Origin: Ferruginibacter sp.
GTDB lineage: Bacteria; Bacteroidota; Bacteroidia; Chitinophagales; Chitinophagaceae
Length of the DNA: 64,000 bases
Direction of reading: 5' to 3'
NCBI GenBank assembly: GCA_013141115.1
Contig: JABFRP010000002.1
Coordinates: 1,724,647 to 1,788,646 of the forward strand
Positions within the stretch are counted from its first letter, which is position 1; each line of letters starts with the position of its first letter. Both the position numbers and the translations under genes were made by a program. Below are positions 7,975 to 19,568 of the stretch, piece after piece. Below the pieces are notes generated by a model. The model had not been told where the DNA came from. It did no database searches and worked only from the letters and a program-made list of their open reading frames with translations.

Positions 7975-8856
7975 ATGCAATTAAAGGCTGTAGATACGGT
8001 GGATAATATAGCTGCCGATGATTTTAAAAAAAATTACTACAACACGATGAAGCCACTGGTGATAAAAAATCTTTCTAAAGAGTGGCCGGCATATAAAAAA
8101 TGGACCTGGGATTATTTTATTGATATTGTTGGGGAAAAGGAAGTGGGCGTTTATAATAATATTAAGAGCGATGCCTATACACCAATCAATACTGCTGATG
8201 CTTATATGAAGTTTGGAGATTACCTTAAAAAAGTAAAGGCGGGTCCGCTGGATTTAAGAATATTTCTGTTTAATATTTTTCAGCATGCACCAAAAATTGT
8301 TGCCGATTTTAACTGGCCCGAAAACCTGATGAAAGGGTTTGTAAAAAAATATCCTATGCTTTTTGTTGGCGGACAAGGCTCGGTTACTCATATTCACTTC
8401 GACATAGATATGAGCCATATTTTGCATACCCAGTTTATGGGCCGAAAAAAAGTACTCTTATTTCCTTATGAAGAACAGCATAAACTTTACCGTAAACCCT
8501 GGGAGGTTTTAAGCCTGGCCAACTTTATCAATTACAACGAAGATTTTGATTATGCAAGCTTTCCGGCTGTAAAACTTGCAAAAGGCTACGAGGTTATTTT
8601 AGAACATGGCGATACCTTATTTATGCCGGCAGGTTATTGGCACCATATGGAGTATTTGGAAGGTGGTTTTGCTATGAGTTTGCGGGCTTTGCAAAGTGGA
8701 ATAGGCGGTAAACTTACGGGGCTTTGGAAGCTTTTTGGGATGAGAAATATTGATACATTAATGAAGAAAACCGCTCCCAGATGGTGGTACAACCGTAAAA
8801 GACGTGAATTGTACCAGTTGGCTAACAAAGAATTAATCTCAGCCGGAAAAATTTAA
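7975..8856 (+). CDS. Cupin-like (JmjC-related) dioxygenase family protein
   Basis: A 293-residue protein of the cupin_8 type. The Fe(II)-binding HxD is visible in THIHFDIDMSHILHTQFMGR and the distal histidine in MPAGYWHHMEY. An N-terminal stretch like PLVIKNLSKEWPAYKKWTWD is typical of the family. Members are 2-oxoglutarate-dependent oxygenases, and some hydroxylate proteins. The substrate here is unknown. The gene stands alone, divergent from tetR. Confidence 0.82.
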   Translation: MQLKAVDTVDNIAADDFKKNYYNTMKPLVIKNLSKEWPAYKKWTWDYFIDIVGEKEVGVYNNIKSDAYTPINTADAYMKFGDYLKKVKAGPLDLRIFLFNIFQHAPKIVADFNWPENLMKGFVKKYPMLFVGGQGSVTHIHFDIDMSHILHTQFMGRKKVLLFPYEEQHKLYRKPWEVLSLANFINYNEDFDYASFPAVKLAKGYEVILEHGDTLFMPAGYWHHMEYLEGGFAMSLRALQSGIGGKLTGLWKLFGMRNIDTLMKKTAPRWWYNRKRRELYQLANKELISAGKI

Positions 8857-9074
8857 TAAAATAAATTATTTTACTTCAAAAAAAACATTACTTTTACAAT
8901 CTGCTAGGTTATTTAATCCACTCCAATCTTATTAAAAGCTTTTAGGGAACTTGTCTTGTACAATACCCCGGTTATTATCCAATTAAAATTTCCATTGTTA
9001 CGATTAACTTTTAGTTAAGTTATTTATTATATAATTTATATACCTTTTTTTCTTGTGGTTTCAGAGGTAAGCAA

Positions 9075-9098
9075 GGCCGGAGATTTTTATCTCTGGCC
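9075..9098. terminator. Hairpin between convergent genes
   Basis: GGCCGGAGAT and ATCTCTGGCC form 10-bp arms with one G-T pair around a four-base loop, between the convergent cupin and DUF2461 genes. There is no good T-tract on either strand. It is a weak terminator candidate. Nothing else was recognised in 8857-9132. Confidence 0.4.
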
Positions 9099-9132
9099 AT
9101 TATTTACCAACCCTGTTTAATCAGCACTTACA

Positions 9133-9792
9133 TTATTCTGTTGCTGCATTCAAAAAATCAATTATTGGTTTCATTGTTTTAAATGTGTTAGCTACATCTT
9201 TTACAAACGATTTGCTTTGTACCTCGGCATCTGTAAAAGGTTTGGATACAATAAAACTCTTCATTTTAAGGTATACGATTGCAGGATTGGTTTCTTCGTA
9301 TCCTTTTGGAGGCCTTACCAGGGCATCACCTTTTACACCTTCGGTAAATGTTTTTTTAAAAGATGCGTTACCGGTAATTTTTTTCCATTCATCAAAACTG
9401 TAATCAATTTCCTGTCTTATCTTGGCAAGGTCTGCAGGTTCTGGCATCCATAACCCACCGGCTGCAAAACTTTGCCCCGGTTCAATGTGTAAATAATAGC
9501 CTGCACCATTCCCTTTTTTTCCTTTTCGGTTAAAGTAACCGGCTATATTATTTTTATAAGGGCTTTTATCTTTACTAAACCGAACATCCCGATTAATACG
9601 AAAGGTGCATTCCTTAGCTTTTAAAACTGCAATAGGTGGGTCAAACACTGCAATGCCTGCAATTAATTTTTCTGTTAATGATAAAAAATCCTCCTTAGCA
9701 TTTTCATATTGCTTGCGATGTTCTTCAAACCAGGGCCTGTTGTTATTTTTTTTAAGGTCTTTTAAAAATTTTAAAGTAGATGGCTGCAGCAT
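9133..9792 (-). CDS. DUF2461 family protein
   Basis: A 219-residue soluble protein of the DUF2461/TIGR02453 family. Typical motifs are FLKDLKKNNNRPWFEEHRKQ near the start, FRINRDVRFSKDKSPYKNN at about residues 67-85, and AGYYLHIEPGQSFAAGGLW. Its biochemical role is unknown. It is a single gene with its own terminator-bounded neighbourhood and no informative partners. Confidence 0.85.
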   Translation of the reverse strand: MLQPSTLKFLKDLKKNNNRPWFEEHRKQYENAKEDFLSLTEKLIAGIAVFDPPIAVLKAKECTFRINRDVRFSKDKSPYKNNIAGYFNRKGKKGNGAGYYLHIEPGQSFAAGGLWMPEPADLAKIRQEIDYSFDEWKKITGNASFKKTFTEGVKGDALVRPPKGYEETNPAIVYLKMKSFIVSKPFTDAEVQSKSFVKDVANTFKTMKPIIDFLNAATE

Positions 9793-9834
9793 AAATTATT
9801 TTTTATTTTAGAGAGCGAATTTACATAAAACAAA

Positions 9835-9863
9835 AAAGGAATCAGCCATAAGCCAATTCCTTT
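9835..9863 (-). terminator. Intrinsic terminator after the HNH/NUMOD4 gene
   Basis: Read on the minus strand, AAAGGAAT and ATTCCTTT form 8-bp arms around a 13-nt loop, and the stem runs into six T. It lies 23 nt after the stop of the gene at 9886. Confidence 0.7.
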
Positions 9864-9885
9864 ATAAACTTTATATACTTCATAC

Positions 9886-10449
9886 CTACTTCACCCTTCC
9901 CCAGTTCTCACCGCTTTTAATACGATACAATGTCATTTCGCTTACTTTATATTTAGCAGCAATTTGTTTGTAGGTTAATTTTCTTTTAGGATTTTTAATC
10001 ATGTCTTTAATTACTTTTACCTGTGTGGCATTTAGTTTTAATCCTTCTGTTCTGTTAGCCTGTCTTTTTTTATAAGCAATTTTTTCGGGGCTTAATTGCT
10101 GATGGCTGCTTACTTCTTCTAATGTAGCCCATTTTAAATTTTTATACTGGTTATCTTTCTTTTTATGATTAATGTGGATAACAAATTTATGTTTTGGTGA
10201 AGTTTTTTTGCAAAACTGACGGGCAATTTCTCTGTGAATGTAAATGGTACCATTGCCGACGTTAACATGAAGATTAAGTGTTCTGTAGCCTGATGTGATA
10301 GAGCCGGTTAATAATTTACCATCTTTTAAAACGTCTTCTGTAAAACTGGCTGCACGCCCAAGTGATGACACTGCATACTTTTTACGAAGCGTTTTATGAC
10401 CTGTGAACTGAATAGATTTCCAAATTTCGCCTGTAATTTTTTTAATCAT
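9886..10449 (-). CDS. NUMOD4/HNH endonuclease-like protein with C-terminal HTH
   Basis: A 187-residue protein. An N-terminal NUMOD4-like motif (GEIWKSIQ...YAVSSLGRAAS) is followed by an HNH_3-like core at about residues 75-115 (IHREIARQF, then VIHINHKKKDNQYKNLKWAT). A C-terminal helix-turn-helix follows (LTYKQIAAKYKVSEMTLYRI). This is the domain order of freestanding homing-endonuclease-like proteins. The HNH residues appear present, so it may be an active nickase or endonuclease. No intron or phage context is visible. A strong hairpin lies in its 5' leader. Confidence 0.8.
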   Translation of the reverse strand: MIKKITGEIWKSIQFTGHKTLRKKYAVSSLGRAASFTEDVLKDGKLLTGSITSGYRTLNLHVNVGNGTIYIHREIARQFCKKTSPKHKFVIHINHKKKDNQYKNLKWATLEEVSSHQQLSPEKIAYKKRQANRTEGLKLNATQVKVIKDMIKNPKRKLTYKQIAAKYKVSEMTLYRIKSGENWGRVK

Positions 10450-10473
10450 TTTGATATGATTTTAAGAGTGGGA

Positions 10474-10497
10474 TCCGGGTACACTCGTGTTCCCGGA
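10474..10497 (-). other. Hairpin in the leader of the HNH/NUMOD4 gene
   Basis: TCCGGGTACAC and GTGTTCCCGGA form 11-bp arms with one mismatch and a two-base loop. It lies between the ligA stop and the HNH-gene start, both on the minus strand. There is no following T-run on that strand, so it may be a leader structure, an endonuclease-related site or a REP-like element rather than a terminator. Confidence 0.5.
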
Positions 10498-10551
10498 AAA
10501 ATGTTTTGTCTAATAAAATAAGGTTTGGCTATAAATATAAAAAAACTTTTA

Positions 10552-12663
<2,112 letters not shown>

Positions 12664-12679
12664 TCATCAAAGATAAAAA

Positions 12680-12705
12680 TTGTAATGCCCCTTTTAGTAC
12701 TTTTG
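12680..12705 (+). promoter_or_regulatory. Candidate promoter of the amidohydrolase gene
   Basis: TACTTTTG at 12698-12705 is a perfect match to the Bacteroidota -7 box TAnnTTTG. A TTG lies at 12680-12682 with a 15-bp spacer, shorter than the usual 17-23. It is 12 nt before the chosen start at 12718. Confidence 0.45.
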
Positions 12706-12717
12706 AAAAAACTTTTT

Positions 12718-14358
12718 ATGCCATTGAAAAAAATAATTATTTACAGCTTATTGCTTATAACATTTGCTTCCTGCAAATTCCGCCAAAAAGTATCTATGGT
12801 TGTTCACCATGCAAAAATTTATACTGTTGATGATAAATTTTCTGTTGCGGAAGCTATGGCAATACGTGATGGTAAAATAATTGCTACCGGCACTAATGAT
12901 GTAATACTAAAAGAATATGAAGGGGAAGAAGAATTGAATGCAGCAGGTAAAACTATCTATCCCGGCTTTATAGATGCACATTGCCATTTTACCGGGTATG
13001 CAACAGATTTGTGGAAATGTAATTTGGTGGGTACAACTTCTTTTGAAGAAGTAATTAATAAAATGAAAGATTACAGCAAAACTGCGCCAATGGAATGGTT
13101 GTATGGCAGAGGTTGGGATCAAAATGATTGGGAGGTTAAAGAATTCCCCACCAAAGAAAAGTTGGATAGTCTTTTTCCTGACCGCCCTGTTTTTTTACAA
13201 CGGATAGACGGTCATGCTGCTTTGGCCAATCAAAAAGCATTGGATATTGCTGCAATAACTGCCGCAACAACCATTAATGGAGGAAGCATAGAAGTAAAAA
13301 ATGGTAAACTAACAGGTATTTTAGTAGATAATGCGATGGGGCTGGTAGAAAATGTGATGCCTGTAATAAGTGATGATCTTGCAAAAAAATATTTTAATGA
13401 TGCACAAAATACCTGTTTTGCATTTGGCCTTACCGGTGTACATGATTGTGGCGTGAGCGAACATACCATCAACTTAATTGATGAAGAACAAAAAGCAGGA
13501 CATTTAAAAATGAAAATTTATGCCATGCTTACAGATAGTGCTCAATACTATGATCGCTGGATTGCAAAAGGAATTTATAAAACAGACTTATTAAATGTAG
13601 GTGGATTTAAATTATATGGCGATGGTGCATTGGGCAGCCGTGGCGCTTGTTTGTTACAAGAGTATAGCGATAAACCCGGCTGGAAAGGATTTTTGTTAAG
13701 CGATACCAAACATTTTAAAGAAGTAGCAGCAAAATTGGCTACCACAAAATTTCAAATGTGTACACATGCTATTGGTGACAGCGGTAACAGGGAAATTTTA
13801 AAAACTTATACTGAAGTGTTGAAAGGAAAAAATGATAAGCGTTGGAGAATAGAACATGCGCAGGTAGTAAATGGAAATGATTTTGATCTGTTTGGTAACA
13901 ATAATATTATTCCATCGGTACAGCCAACGCATGCCACAAGTGATATGTATTGGGCAGATAAAAGACTAGGCGCCGAAAGAGTTAAAAATGCATATGCTTA
14001 TAAAAGACTACTGGACCAAAATGGCTGGATGCCTTTGGGAACCGATTTTCCGGTAGAAGACATTTCCACCTTTAAAACTTTTTATGCTGCAGTTGTAAGG
14101 CAGGATAGCAAAGGTTTTCCGGCCGGTGGGTTTCAGATGAATAACGCATTAAGCAGAGAAGATGCCTTAAAAGGAATGACCATTTGGGCAGCAAAGGCAG
14201 CGTTTGAAGAAAAAGAAAAAGGTAGCTTGGAAAAAGGAAAGGCAGCAGATTTTATACTATTGGATACCGACCTGATCAATTGCGAAACGAAAGACTTGCT
14301 GAAAGCTACTGTTAACCAAACTTATATAAACGGAAAGCGAGTTTATACTAAACAATAA
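12718..14358 (+). CDS. YtcJ-like amidohydrolase lipoprotein
   Basis: A 546-residue metal-dependent hydrolase of the amidohydrolase 3 group. From the ATG at 12718 it has a lipoprotein signal with lipobox TFASC; a longer reading from 12610 would overlap ligA. Metal-site motifs are visible: GFIDAHCHFTG (HxH), YGDGALGSRGA, the histidine in THAIGDSGN, and PLGTDFPVE. Relatives include YtcJ and N-substituted formamide deformylase. The substrate is unknown. It is probably exported and membrane-anchored, unlike the cytoplasmic members. Confidence 0.85.
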   Translation: MPLKKIIIYSLLLITFASCKFRQKVSMVVHHAKIYTVDDKFSVAEAMAIRDGKIIATGTNDVILKEYEGEEELNAAGKTIYPGFIDAHCHFTGYATDLWKCNLVGTTSFEEVINKMKDYSKTAPMEWLYGRGWDQNDWEVKEFPTKEKLDSLFPDRPVFLQRIDGHAALANQKALDIAAITAATTINGGSIEVKNGKLTGILVDNAMGLVENVMPVISDDLAKKYFNDAQNTCFAFGLTGVHDCGVSEHTINLIDEEQKAGHLKMKIYAMLTDSAQYYDRWIAKGIYKTDLLNVGGFKLYGDGALGSRGACLLQEYSDKPGWKGFLLSDTKHFKEVAAKLATTKFQMCTHAIGDSGNREILKTYTEVLKGKNDKRWRIEHAQVVNGNDFDLFGNNNIIPSVQPTHATSDMYWADKRLGAERVKNAYAYKRLLDQNGWMPLGTDFPVEDISTFKTFYAAVVRQDSKGFPAGGFQMNNALSREDALKGMTIWAAKAAFEEKEKGSLEKGKAADFILLDTDLINCETKDLLKATVNQTYINGKRVYTKQ

Positions 14359-14372
14359 ACAAGAAATATTTT

Positions 14373-14417
14373 GCAATTTGAATTAATGTGTTAATTTTAC
14401 ACATTAATTCAAATTGC
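14373..14417 (+). promoter_or_regulatory. Perfect 18-bp inverted repeat before the GH13 gene, predicted operator
   Basis: The arms at 14373-14390 and 14400-14417 are perfectly complementary with a 9-nt loop. The centre contains TGTGT-N7-ACACATTAA (14387-14407), which also occurs before susC at 21677-21697 with the same spacing. The repeat starts 15 nt after the amidohydrolase stop and ends 6 nt before the GH13 ATG at 14424. It may act both as terminator and as a regulator-binding site. Confidence 0.65.
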
Positions 14418-14423
14418 TTGTTT

Positions 14424-17400
14424 ATGAAGAGATACCTGCTCTTGCTGGTGTTGTTCTGTACTGGAATGGCATCTTACAGCCAACGTTTACTTAACTGGTC
14501 GCCGGAGTTTCCGGTTGATAATTCCACTTTAGTTTTTACAGTAGATTGTGCCAAAGGCAACCAGGGGCTTTTAAATTTTGAAGCTGGTAACTCCAATAAT
14601 ATATATGTGCACGTAGGTGTAATTACCAATTTAAGCACCGGCCCATCCGACTGGAAATATGTAAAATTTACATGGGGTACGGCAGATCCATTAGCGCATG
14701 CAACAGCGTTAGGGGCTAATAAATATCAATATACAATCACTAATGTGCGTAGTTTTTTTGGGGTACCTGCCGGCGAAACTATAAAAAAAATAACTGCCAT
14801 TTTTAGAAACGCCTCCGGATCTTTAAAGCAGGTTAACTCCGATAACAGCGATATGTATTTGCCTGTATATGGTACTACTGAATATGCAGTAAGATTGAAC
14901 TTGCCGCCTTTTGAACCCCGTTATATTCCATGGGTGGAGCCATTGAGTGTTAGCGTTGGAGGTACTGTAAATATTACAGGTGTTTCATCTGCCAACGCTG
15001 CCCTTACATTAAAACTAAATGGTAATACTATTGGCACTGCTGCAAGTGCTAATACCATTTCAGCTAACCCAACTATTACAACAGCCTGCGCTCAAAAAGT
15101 AATACTGGAGGGTAATGATGGTTCGGGTATTAAAAAAGATTCTTTCGAATTCTATATTCCACCCACCACAACAGTGGCAGCTTTACCTGCAGGTGCGGTA
15201 CAGGGAATTAATTATGCAGCCAACAATACATCGGCAACATTGGTACTTTTTGCACCGGGCAAAACAAGTGTGGTGGCAATTGGAGATTTTTCTAACTGGG
15301 CGGTTGATTGCGCTAATCAAATGAATAAAACTCCGGATGGCAATTATTTCTGGATAACACTTAATGGGCTTACGCCCGGCATAGAATACGGCTATCAATA
15401 TTTAATTGATAATACTATTAAAGTGGCCGATCCTTATACCCAAAAAATTTTAGACCCTAATAACGATCAGTATATTAATACAATTACTTATCCCAATTTA
15501 AAAGCTTATCCAACAGGATTAACAACGGGTATTGTGGGTATTTTGCAAACTGCAGAACCTGTTTATACCTGGCAGGTGCCTAATTTTACAAGGCCCGATA
15601 AAAAAAACCTGATGGTTTATGAATTGCTGATAAGAGATTTTACTACAGAACATAGTTACCAGTCATTGATAGATTCTTTTCAATATTTTAAAAACTTAGG
15701 AATTAATGCCATTGAATTAATGCCCATTAATGAATTTACGGGTAACGAAAGCTGGGGCTATAACCCAACTTTTTATTTTGCCCCGGATAAATATTATGGT
15801 ACAAAAACCAAACTAAAAGAGTTTATAGATAAATGTCATCTTAATGGTATTGCGGTTTTGCTTGATGTGGTATATAATCAATGCGATAATGAAGCGCCAC
15901 AGGCAAAAATGTACTGGAATGCTGCAACCAGTCAGCCTGCAGCAAATAATCCGTGGTTAAATGTTACTGCACCACACCCTTACAGTGTGTTCAACGATTT
16001 TAATCATACATCAACAGCCACACAATATTTAGTGCAACGTTCCATTGATCATTGGTTAAATGAATATAAAGTAGATGGTTTTCGTATTGATCTTGCAAAA
16101 GGATTTACACAAACCGCTACCAATACTACTACCGTTGAAAATTATGATGCAACAAGGGTGGCTAATTTAAAAAGATATTATGATGGCACTATTGTAAATC
16201 ATCCCAACACTTATTTGATACTGGAATTTTTGGGTACATTACCTTGCCAGGAAGAACAGGAATATGCGGCGCATGGATTTATGCTTTGGGGAAATAATAA
16301 TTATGTGTACAATCAATGTACCATGGGCTTTGCAGCCAGCTCGGATATTTCTCCCATTGTGTACACCGATGCTAAAAAAGCATTTAACAATCCTGCCGAA
16401 GTAGGCTATATGGAAAGCCATGATGAAGAAAGAACCATGTATAAGAACATCACATTTGGTAATTCATCCGGCAGTTATAATGTAAAAACATTGGCCACTG
16501 CTTTAGCAAGAGAAGAAGCTGCAGCAACGGTATTCTTTACAGTGCCGGGCCCAAAAATGATATGGCAGTTTGAAGAAAGAGGATATGATATTTCGCTGGT
16601 GTTTGGCGGTTCAAATTTATCACCAAAGCCGCCCCACTGGGAGTATATGCAGGATGCAAACAGAAAACATTTATATGATACCTATAAAAGCATCCTGGAT
16701 CTGCGATTAAATAATCCGGCAATTTTTAACAACACTACTTTTACTTACGATTTTTATAATAGTGGCGGCTTGGTTAAATTATTTCAAATAGCCGACCCTA
16801 ATACAGCTGGTAAAAAAGTTACTGTTGTGGCTAATTTAGATGTGGTGCAACAAATTAAGTCAGTTACTTTTCAGGCTACCGGCGACTGGACGAATTATGT
16901 AAGTAACGGAACCGGTACAGGCATAAATGGAGCAACAGGTGTAAATTTTACTTTAACATCCGCTGCACAAACTATTACATTGCAACCGGGAGAATATCAT
17001 ATTTATGTAAGTGTACCTGCATGTGCAACTGCTGCACCAACAGCAACAACTCCGGTTAGCTATTGCCAAAACGCAACAGCAATTCCATTAACTGCAACAG
17101 GTACCGGTTTATTGTGGTACACCACTGCAACAGGTGGAACCGGCAGCACAACTGCACCAACACCGTTAACCACCTCAGTGGGTACAACAACTTATTATGT
17201 AAGCCAAACTGTTGGTTGCGAAAGTCCACGTACAGCAATTGTTGTAAATGTAACGGCAACAACGCCGGCACCAACAGTTACTACGCCGGTTACGTATTGC
17301 CAAAATGCAACAGCAGTTCCATTAACTGCAACAGGCACTGCTTTATTATGGTACACTACAGCAACTGGCGGCACAGGAAGCTCTAGCGCACCAACTCCCC

Positions 17401-18767
17401 TAACAACAGCAGCGGGTAGTGTTATATATTATGTTAGCCAAACACAAAGCTGCGGCGAAAGCCCAAGAGCTGCAATAACTGTTACGGTAAATGCAATACC
17501 AGTAGCACCAGTGGTAACCAGCCCTGTTATGTACTGTCAAAATGCAACAGCAGTTGCTTTAACGGCTACCGGTACAAATTTAAAATGGTACACAGCTGCA
17601 ACTGGCGGCACAGGCAGCACAACCGCACCAATTCCTGTAACAACCGCAACTGGTAATACAATTTATTATGTAAGTCAAACTACCAATAGCTGCGAAGGGC
17701 CACGGGCTGCAATAACGGTTACAGTAAATGCAACCCCAGCTGCACCAATAGTAGCCAGTACGGTTACATATTGTCAAAATGCCACGGCCGTTCCGTTAAC
17801 AGCAACAGGTGTAAGTTTATTATGGTACACTGCAGCTACCGGAGGAACCGGCAATGCCGCCGCACCAACACCATCCACAACTACAGCAGGCACCACATCT
17901 TATTATGTAAGCCAAACTACAAATGGTTGCGAAAGTCCAAGAGCTAGTATCTCGGTAAATGTAAATGCAGTTGCAGCAGCACCGGTAGTAATCAGTCCGG
18001 TTACTTATTGCCAGAATGCAACAGCAGTGCCATTAACTGCAACAGGTACTGGTTTATTATGGTATACTGCTGCAACAGGTGGCACGGGAAGTTTAACTGC
18101 GCCAACACCAACTACATCAGTTGCAGGAACAGTAAATTATTATGTTAGCCAATCCAATAGTTGTGGTGAAAGCCCTAGGGCTGTTATTAATGTAGCCATA
18201 ACAGCTACACCCGCAATACCATCAGGTTTAAATACAACAGGAATAACCACTACTTCGGCGGCATTAAACTGGGCAACACAAGCAGGATTTTTTTATACAG
18301 TGGATTATAAAGCGGCCAGCGCTGCCACATGGATAAATGTTGCAACGGCAGTTAACAGTTCTTCGGTAAGTGTAAGTAATCTTTTATTAAGTACAACTTA
18401 TAATTGGAGGGTAAGTGCAAACTGTTCGGCAACTCCGTTAAACAACTACGCTTCAACACAGTTTACAACAACATCTCATAACAATATTATTACACCACTT
18501 AAAAATGGATTTGGGATAAAAATATCTTCCAATCCTGTTATTGGTAATGCCACAGTTGATTATATTGTACCGGGTAATGGAGTGGTAAGTATTACAGTTA
18601 TTGATGTATTTGGCCAGCAATTACAAACCTTATACAATGCCAACCAAAGCCAGGGGCAGTATACATTAACCATAACTAACCAGTTAAACACTTTAAATAA
18701 AGGTTGCTACTTTTTAAGAATACAACAAAATGGCAAAGGGTATTTTACTCAATTTGTAAAACAATAA
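14424..18767 (+). CDS. Secreted multidomain GH13 alpha-amylase with T9SS signal
   Basis: A 1,447-residue protein from the ATG at 14424. The signal peptide ends at SYSQ. N-terminal beta-rich, carbohydrate-binding-like domains follow, then a CBM48-like domain (about 252-350), then a GH13 barrel (about 400-790). Five Ig-like repeats span about 871-1265, followed by a fibronectin III-like domain and a T9SS type A sorting domain (about 1370-1447, ending YFLRIQQNGKGYFTQFVKQ). Catalytic candidates are D556 (GFRIDLAKGF), E601 (LILEFLGT) and D667 (ESHDEER). In region I, DVVYNQ has Q486 where most family members have His. It is probably attached to the cell surface and degrades alpha-glucan. An upstream in-frame start at 14388 lies inside the palindrome and is rejected. 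Confidence 0.92.
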   Translation: MKRYLLLLVLFCTGMASYSQRLLNWSPEFPVDNSTLVFTVDCAKGNQGLLNFEAGNSNNIYVHVGVITNLSTGPSDWKYVKFTWGTADPLAHATALGANKYQYTITNVRSFFGVPAGETIKKITAIFRNASGSLKQVNSDNSDMYLPVYGTTEYAVRLNLPPFEPRYIPWVEPLSVSVGGTVNITGVSSANAALTLKLNGNTIGTAASANTISANPTITTACAQKVILEGNDGSGIKKDSFEFYIPPTTTVAALPAGAVQGINYAANNTSATLVLFAPGKTSVVAIGDFSNWAVDCANQMNKTPDGNYFWITLNGLTPGIEYGYQYLIDNTIKVADPYTQKILDPNNDQYINTITYPNLKAYPTGLTTGIVGILQTAEPVYTWQVPNFTRPDKKNLMVYELLIRDFTTEHSYQSLIDSFQYFKNLGINAIELMPINEFTGNESWGYNPTFYFAPDKYYGTKTKLKEFIDKCHLNGIAVLLDVVYNQCDNEAPQAKMYWNAATSQPAANNPWLNVTAPHPYSVFNDFNHTSTATQYLVQRSIDHWLNEYKVDGFRIDLAKGFTQTATNTTTVENYDATRVANLKRYYDGTIVNHPNTYLILEFLGTLPCQEEQEYAAHGFMLWGNNNYVYNQCTMGFAASSDISPIVYTDAKKAFNNPAEVGYMESHDEERTMYKNITFGNSSGSYNVKTLATALAREEAAATVFFTVPGPKMIWQFEERGYDISLVFGGSNLSPKPPHWEYMQDANRKHLYDTYKSILDLRLNNPAIFNNTTFTYDFYNSGGLVKLFQIADPNTAGKKVTVVANLDVVQQIKSVTFQATGDWTNYVSNGTGTGINGATGVNFTLTSAAQTITLQPGEYHIYVSVPACATAAPTATTPVSYCQNATAIPLTATGTGLLWYTTATGGTGSTTAPTPLTTSVGTTTYYVSQTVGCESPRTAIVVNVTATTPAPTVTTPVTYCQNATAVPLTATGTALLWYTTATGGTGSSSAPTPLTTAAGSVIYYVSQTQSCGESPRAAITVTVNAIPVAPVVTSPVMYCQNATAVALTATGTNLKWYTAATGGTGSTTAPIPVTTATGNTIYYVSQTTNSCEGPRAAITVTVNATPAAPIVASTVTYCQNATAVPLTATGVSLLWYTAATGGTGNAAAPTPSTTTAGTTSYYVSQTTNGCESPRASISVNVNAVAAAPVVISPVTYCQNATAVPLTATGTGLLWYTAATGGTGSLTAPTPTTSVAGTVNYYVSQSNSCGESPRAVINVAITATPAIPSGLNTTGITTTSAALNWATQAGFFYTVDYKAASAATWINVATAVNSSSVSVSNLLLSTTYNWRVSANCSATPLNNYASTQFTTTSHNNIITPLKNGFGIKISSNPVIGNATVDYIVPGNGVVSITVIDVFGQQLQTLYNANQSQGQYTLTITNQLNTLNKGCYFLRIQQNGKGYFTQFVKQ
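17035..18222 (+). repeat. Five tandem repeats inside the amylase gene
   Basis: The segment encodes five near-identical Ig-like units beginning YCQNATA(V/I)PLTATG and continuing WYT(T/A)ATGGTG and YYVSQ. Unit starts are near 17061, 17295, 17532, 17769 and 18006, a period of 234-237 bp. High DNA similarity makes copy-number change by recombination likely. Confidence 0.9.
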
Positions 18768-18779
18768 ACATATTGTAAT

Positions 18780-19520
18780 ATGTCAGCTGAAGCAAATATG
18801 GAAAAGGCAAAAAGTATTAAAACACTTACAGCTATTCAGTCAGAAGTAGAAAGCAGTAACAAGATAGCCTTGTCTGTAGACTGCGTGATTTTTGGATTTG
18901 ATGAGAATAAGCTAAAAGTATTACTGATAAGAAGTGATCTTAAAAAATACCTGGGCAAATGGTCGTTACTGGGCGATTTGGTAAGGCCGGATGAAGACCT
19001 TGATACATCTGCCTACCGGATTTTAAAACAACGCACCGGCTTAAATGATGTGTACCTGGAGCAGGTACATACATTTGGTACAGTTAACCGGCACCCAGCA
19101 GGCCGTGTGGTTACAGTAACGTATTGTTCATTAATAAATGTGCAGCATCATAAACTAAATATCCTGGATAATGAATTGCATTGGCACGATATTAAGAATG
19201 TAACCGATCTGGCATTTGATCATCAGCAAATATTTGATAACTGCTACCAGCGTTTGCAAAAAAGAATACAGGAACATCCGCTTGGGTTTAATTTGTTGCC
19301 TAAAAAATTCTCTTTACGGGAATTACAAAATTTGTACGAAGCGATACTGGATACTAAAATGGACAGAAGGAATTTCCGTAAAAAATTCTTTTCCATGGAT
19401 TTTTTAATTGATATAGATGAGATGGAACAGGATGTGCCGCATCGCCCCGGTAAACTGTACAAGTTTAATTATGAAAAGTACGAGAAGAAAAAGAAAAAAT
19501 GGATTGGTATAGATTTTTAA
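18780..19520 (+). CDS. Nudix-fold transcriptional regulator (NrtR/AraR-like)
   Basis: A 246-residue protein with an N-terminal Nudix-like domain (about residues 22-160) and a C-terminal winged helix (about 170-240, start FSLRELQNLYEAILDTKMDR). The Nudix box is degenerate: GDLVRPDEDLDTSAYRILKQ lacks the REUxEE catalytic residues. It is therefore a ligand sensor rather than a hydrolase, as in NrtR-type regulators and the Bacteroides AraR. It lies between two GH13 genes, 12 nt after the first. It probably controls the glycan locus through the TGTGT-N7-ACACATTAA sites. The effector is unknown, possibly a sugar. Confidence 0.88.
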   Translation: MSAEANMEKAKSIKTLTAIQSEVESSNKIALSVDCVIFGFDENKLKVLLIRSDLKKYLGKWSLLGDLVRPDEDLDTSAYRILKQRTGLNDVYLEQVHTFGTVNRHPAGRVVTVTYCSLINVQHHKLNILDNELHWHDIKNVTDLAFDHQQIFDNCYQRLQKRIQEHPLGFNLLPKKFSLRELQNLYEAILDTKMDRRNFRKKFFSMDFLIDIDEMEQDVPHRPGKLYKFNYEKYEKKKKKWIGIDF

Positions 19521-19568
19521 CGATTATATCTGAACTGTTACATTCGTTTTATTTTTTAAAACATAATC

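Noticed and set aside
17035..18222. Regular repeats as a CRISPR array
   Set aside because: The period of 234-237 bp and the continuous reading frame show protein-domain repeats in the amylase.
18780..19520. Active Nudix hydrolase
   Set aside because: The REUxEE catalytic residues are not present in the box, and a winged-helix domain follows, so a regulator is more likely.
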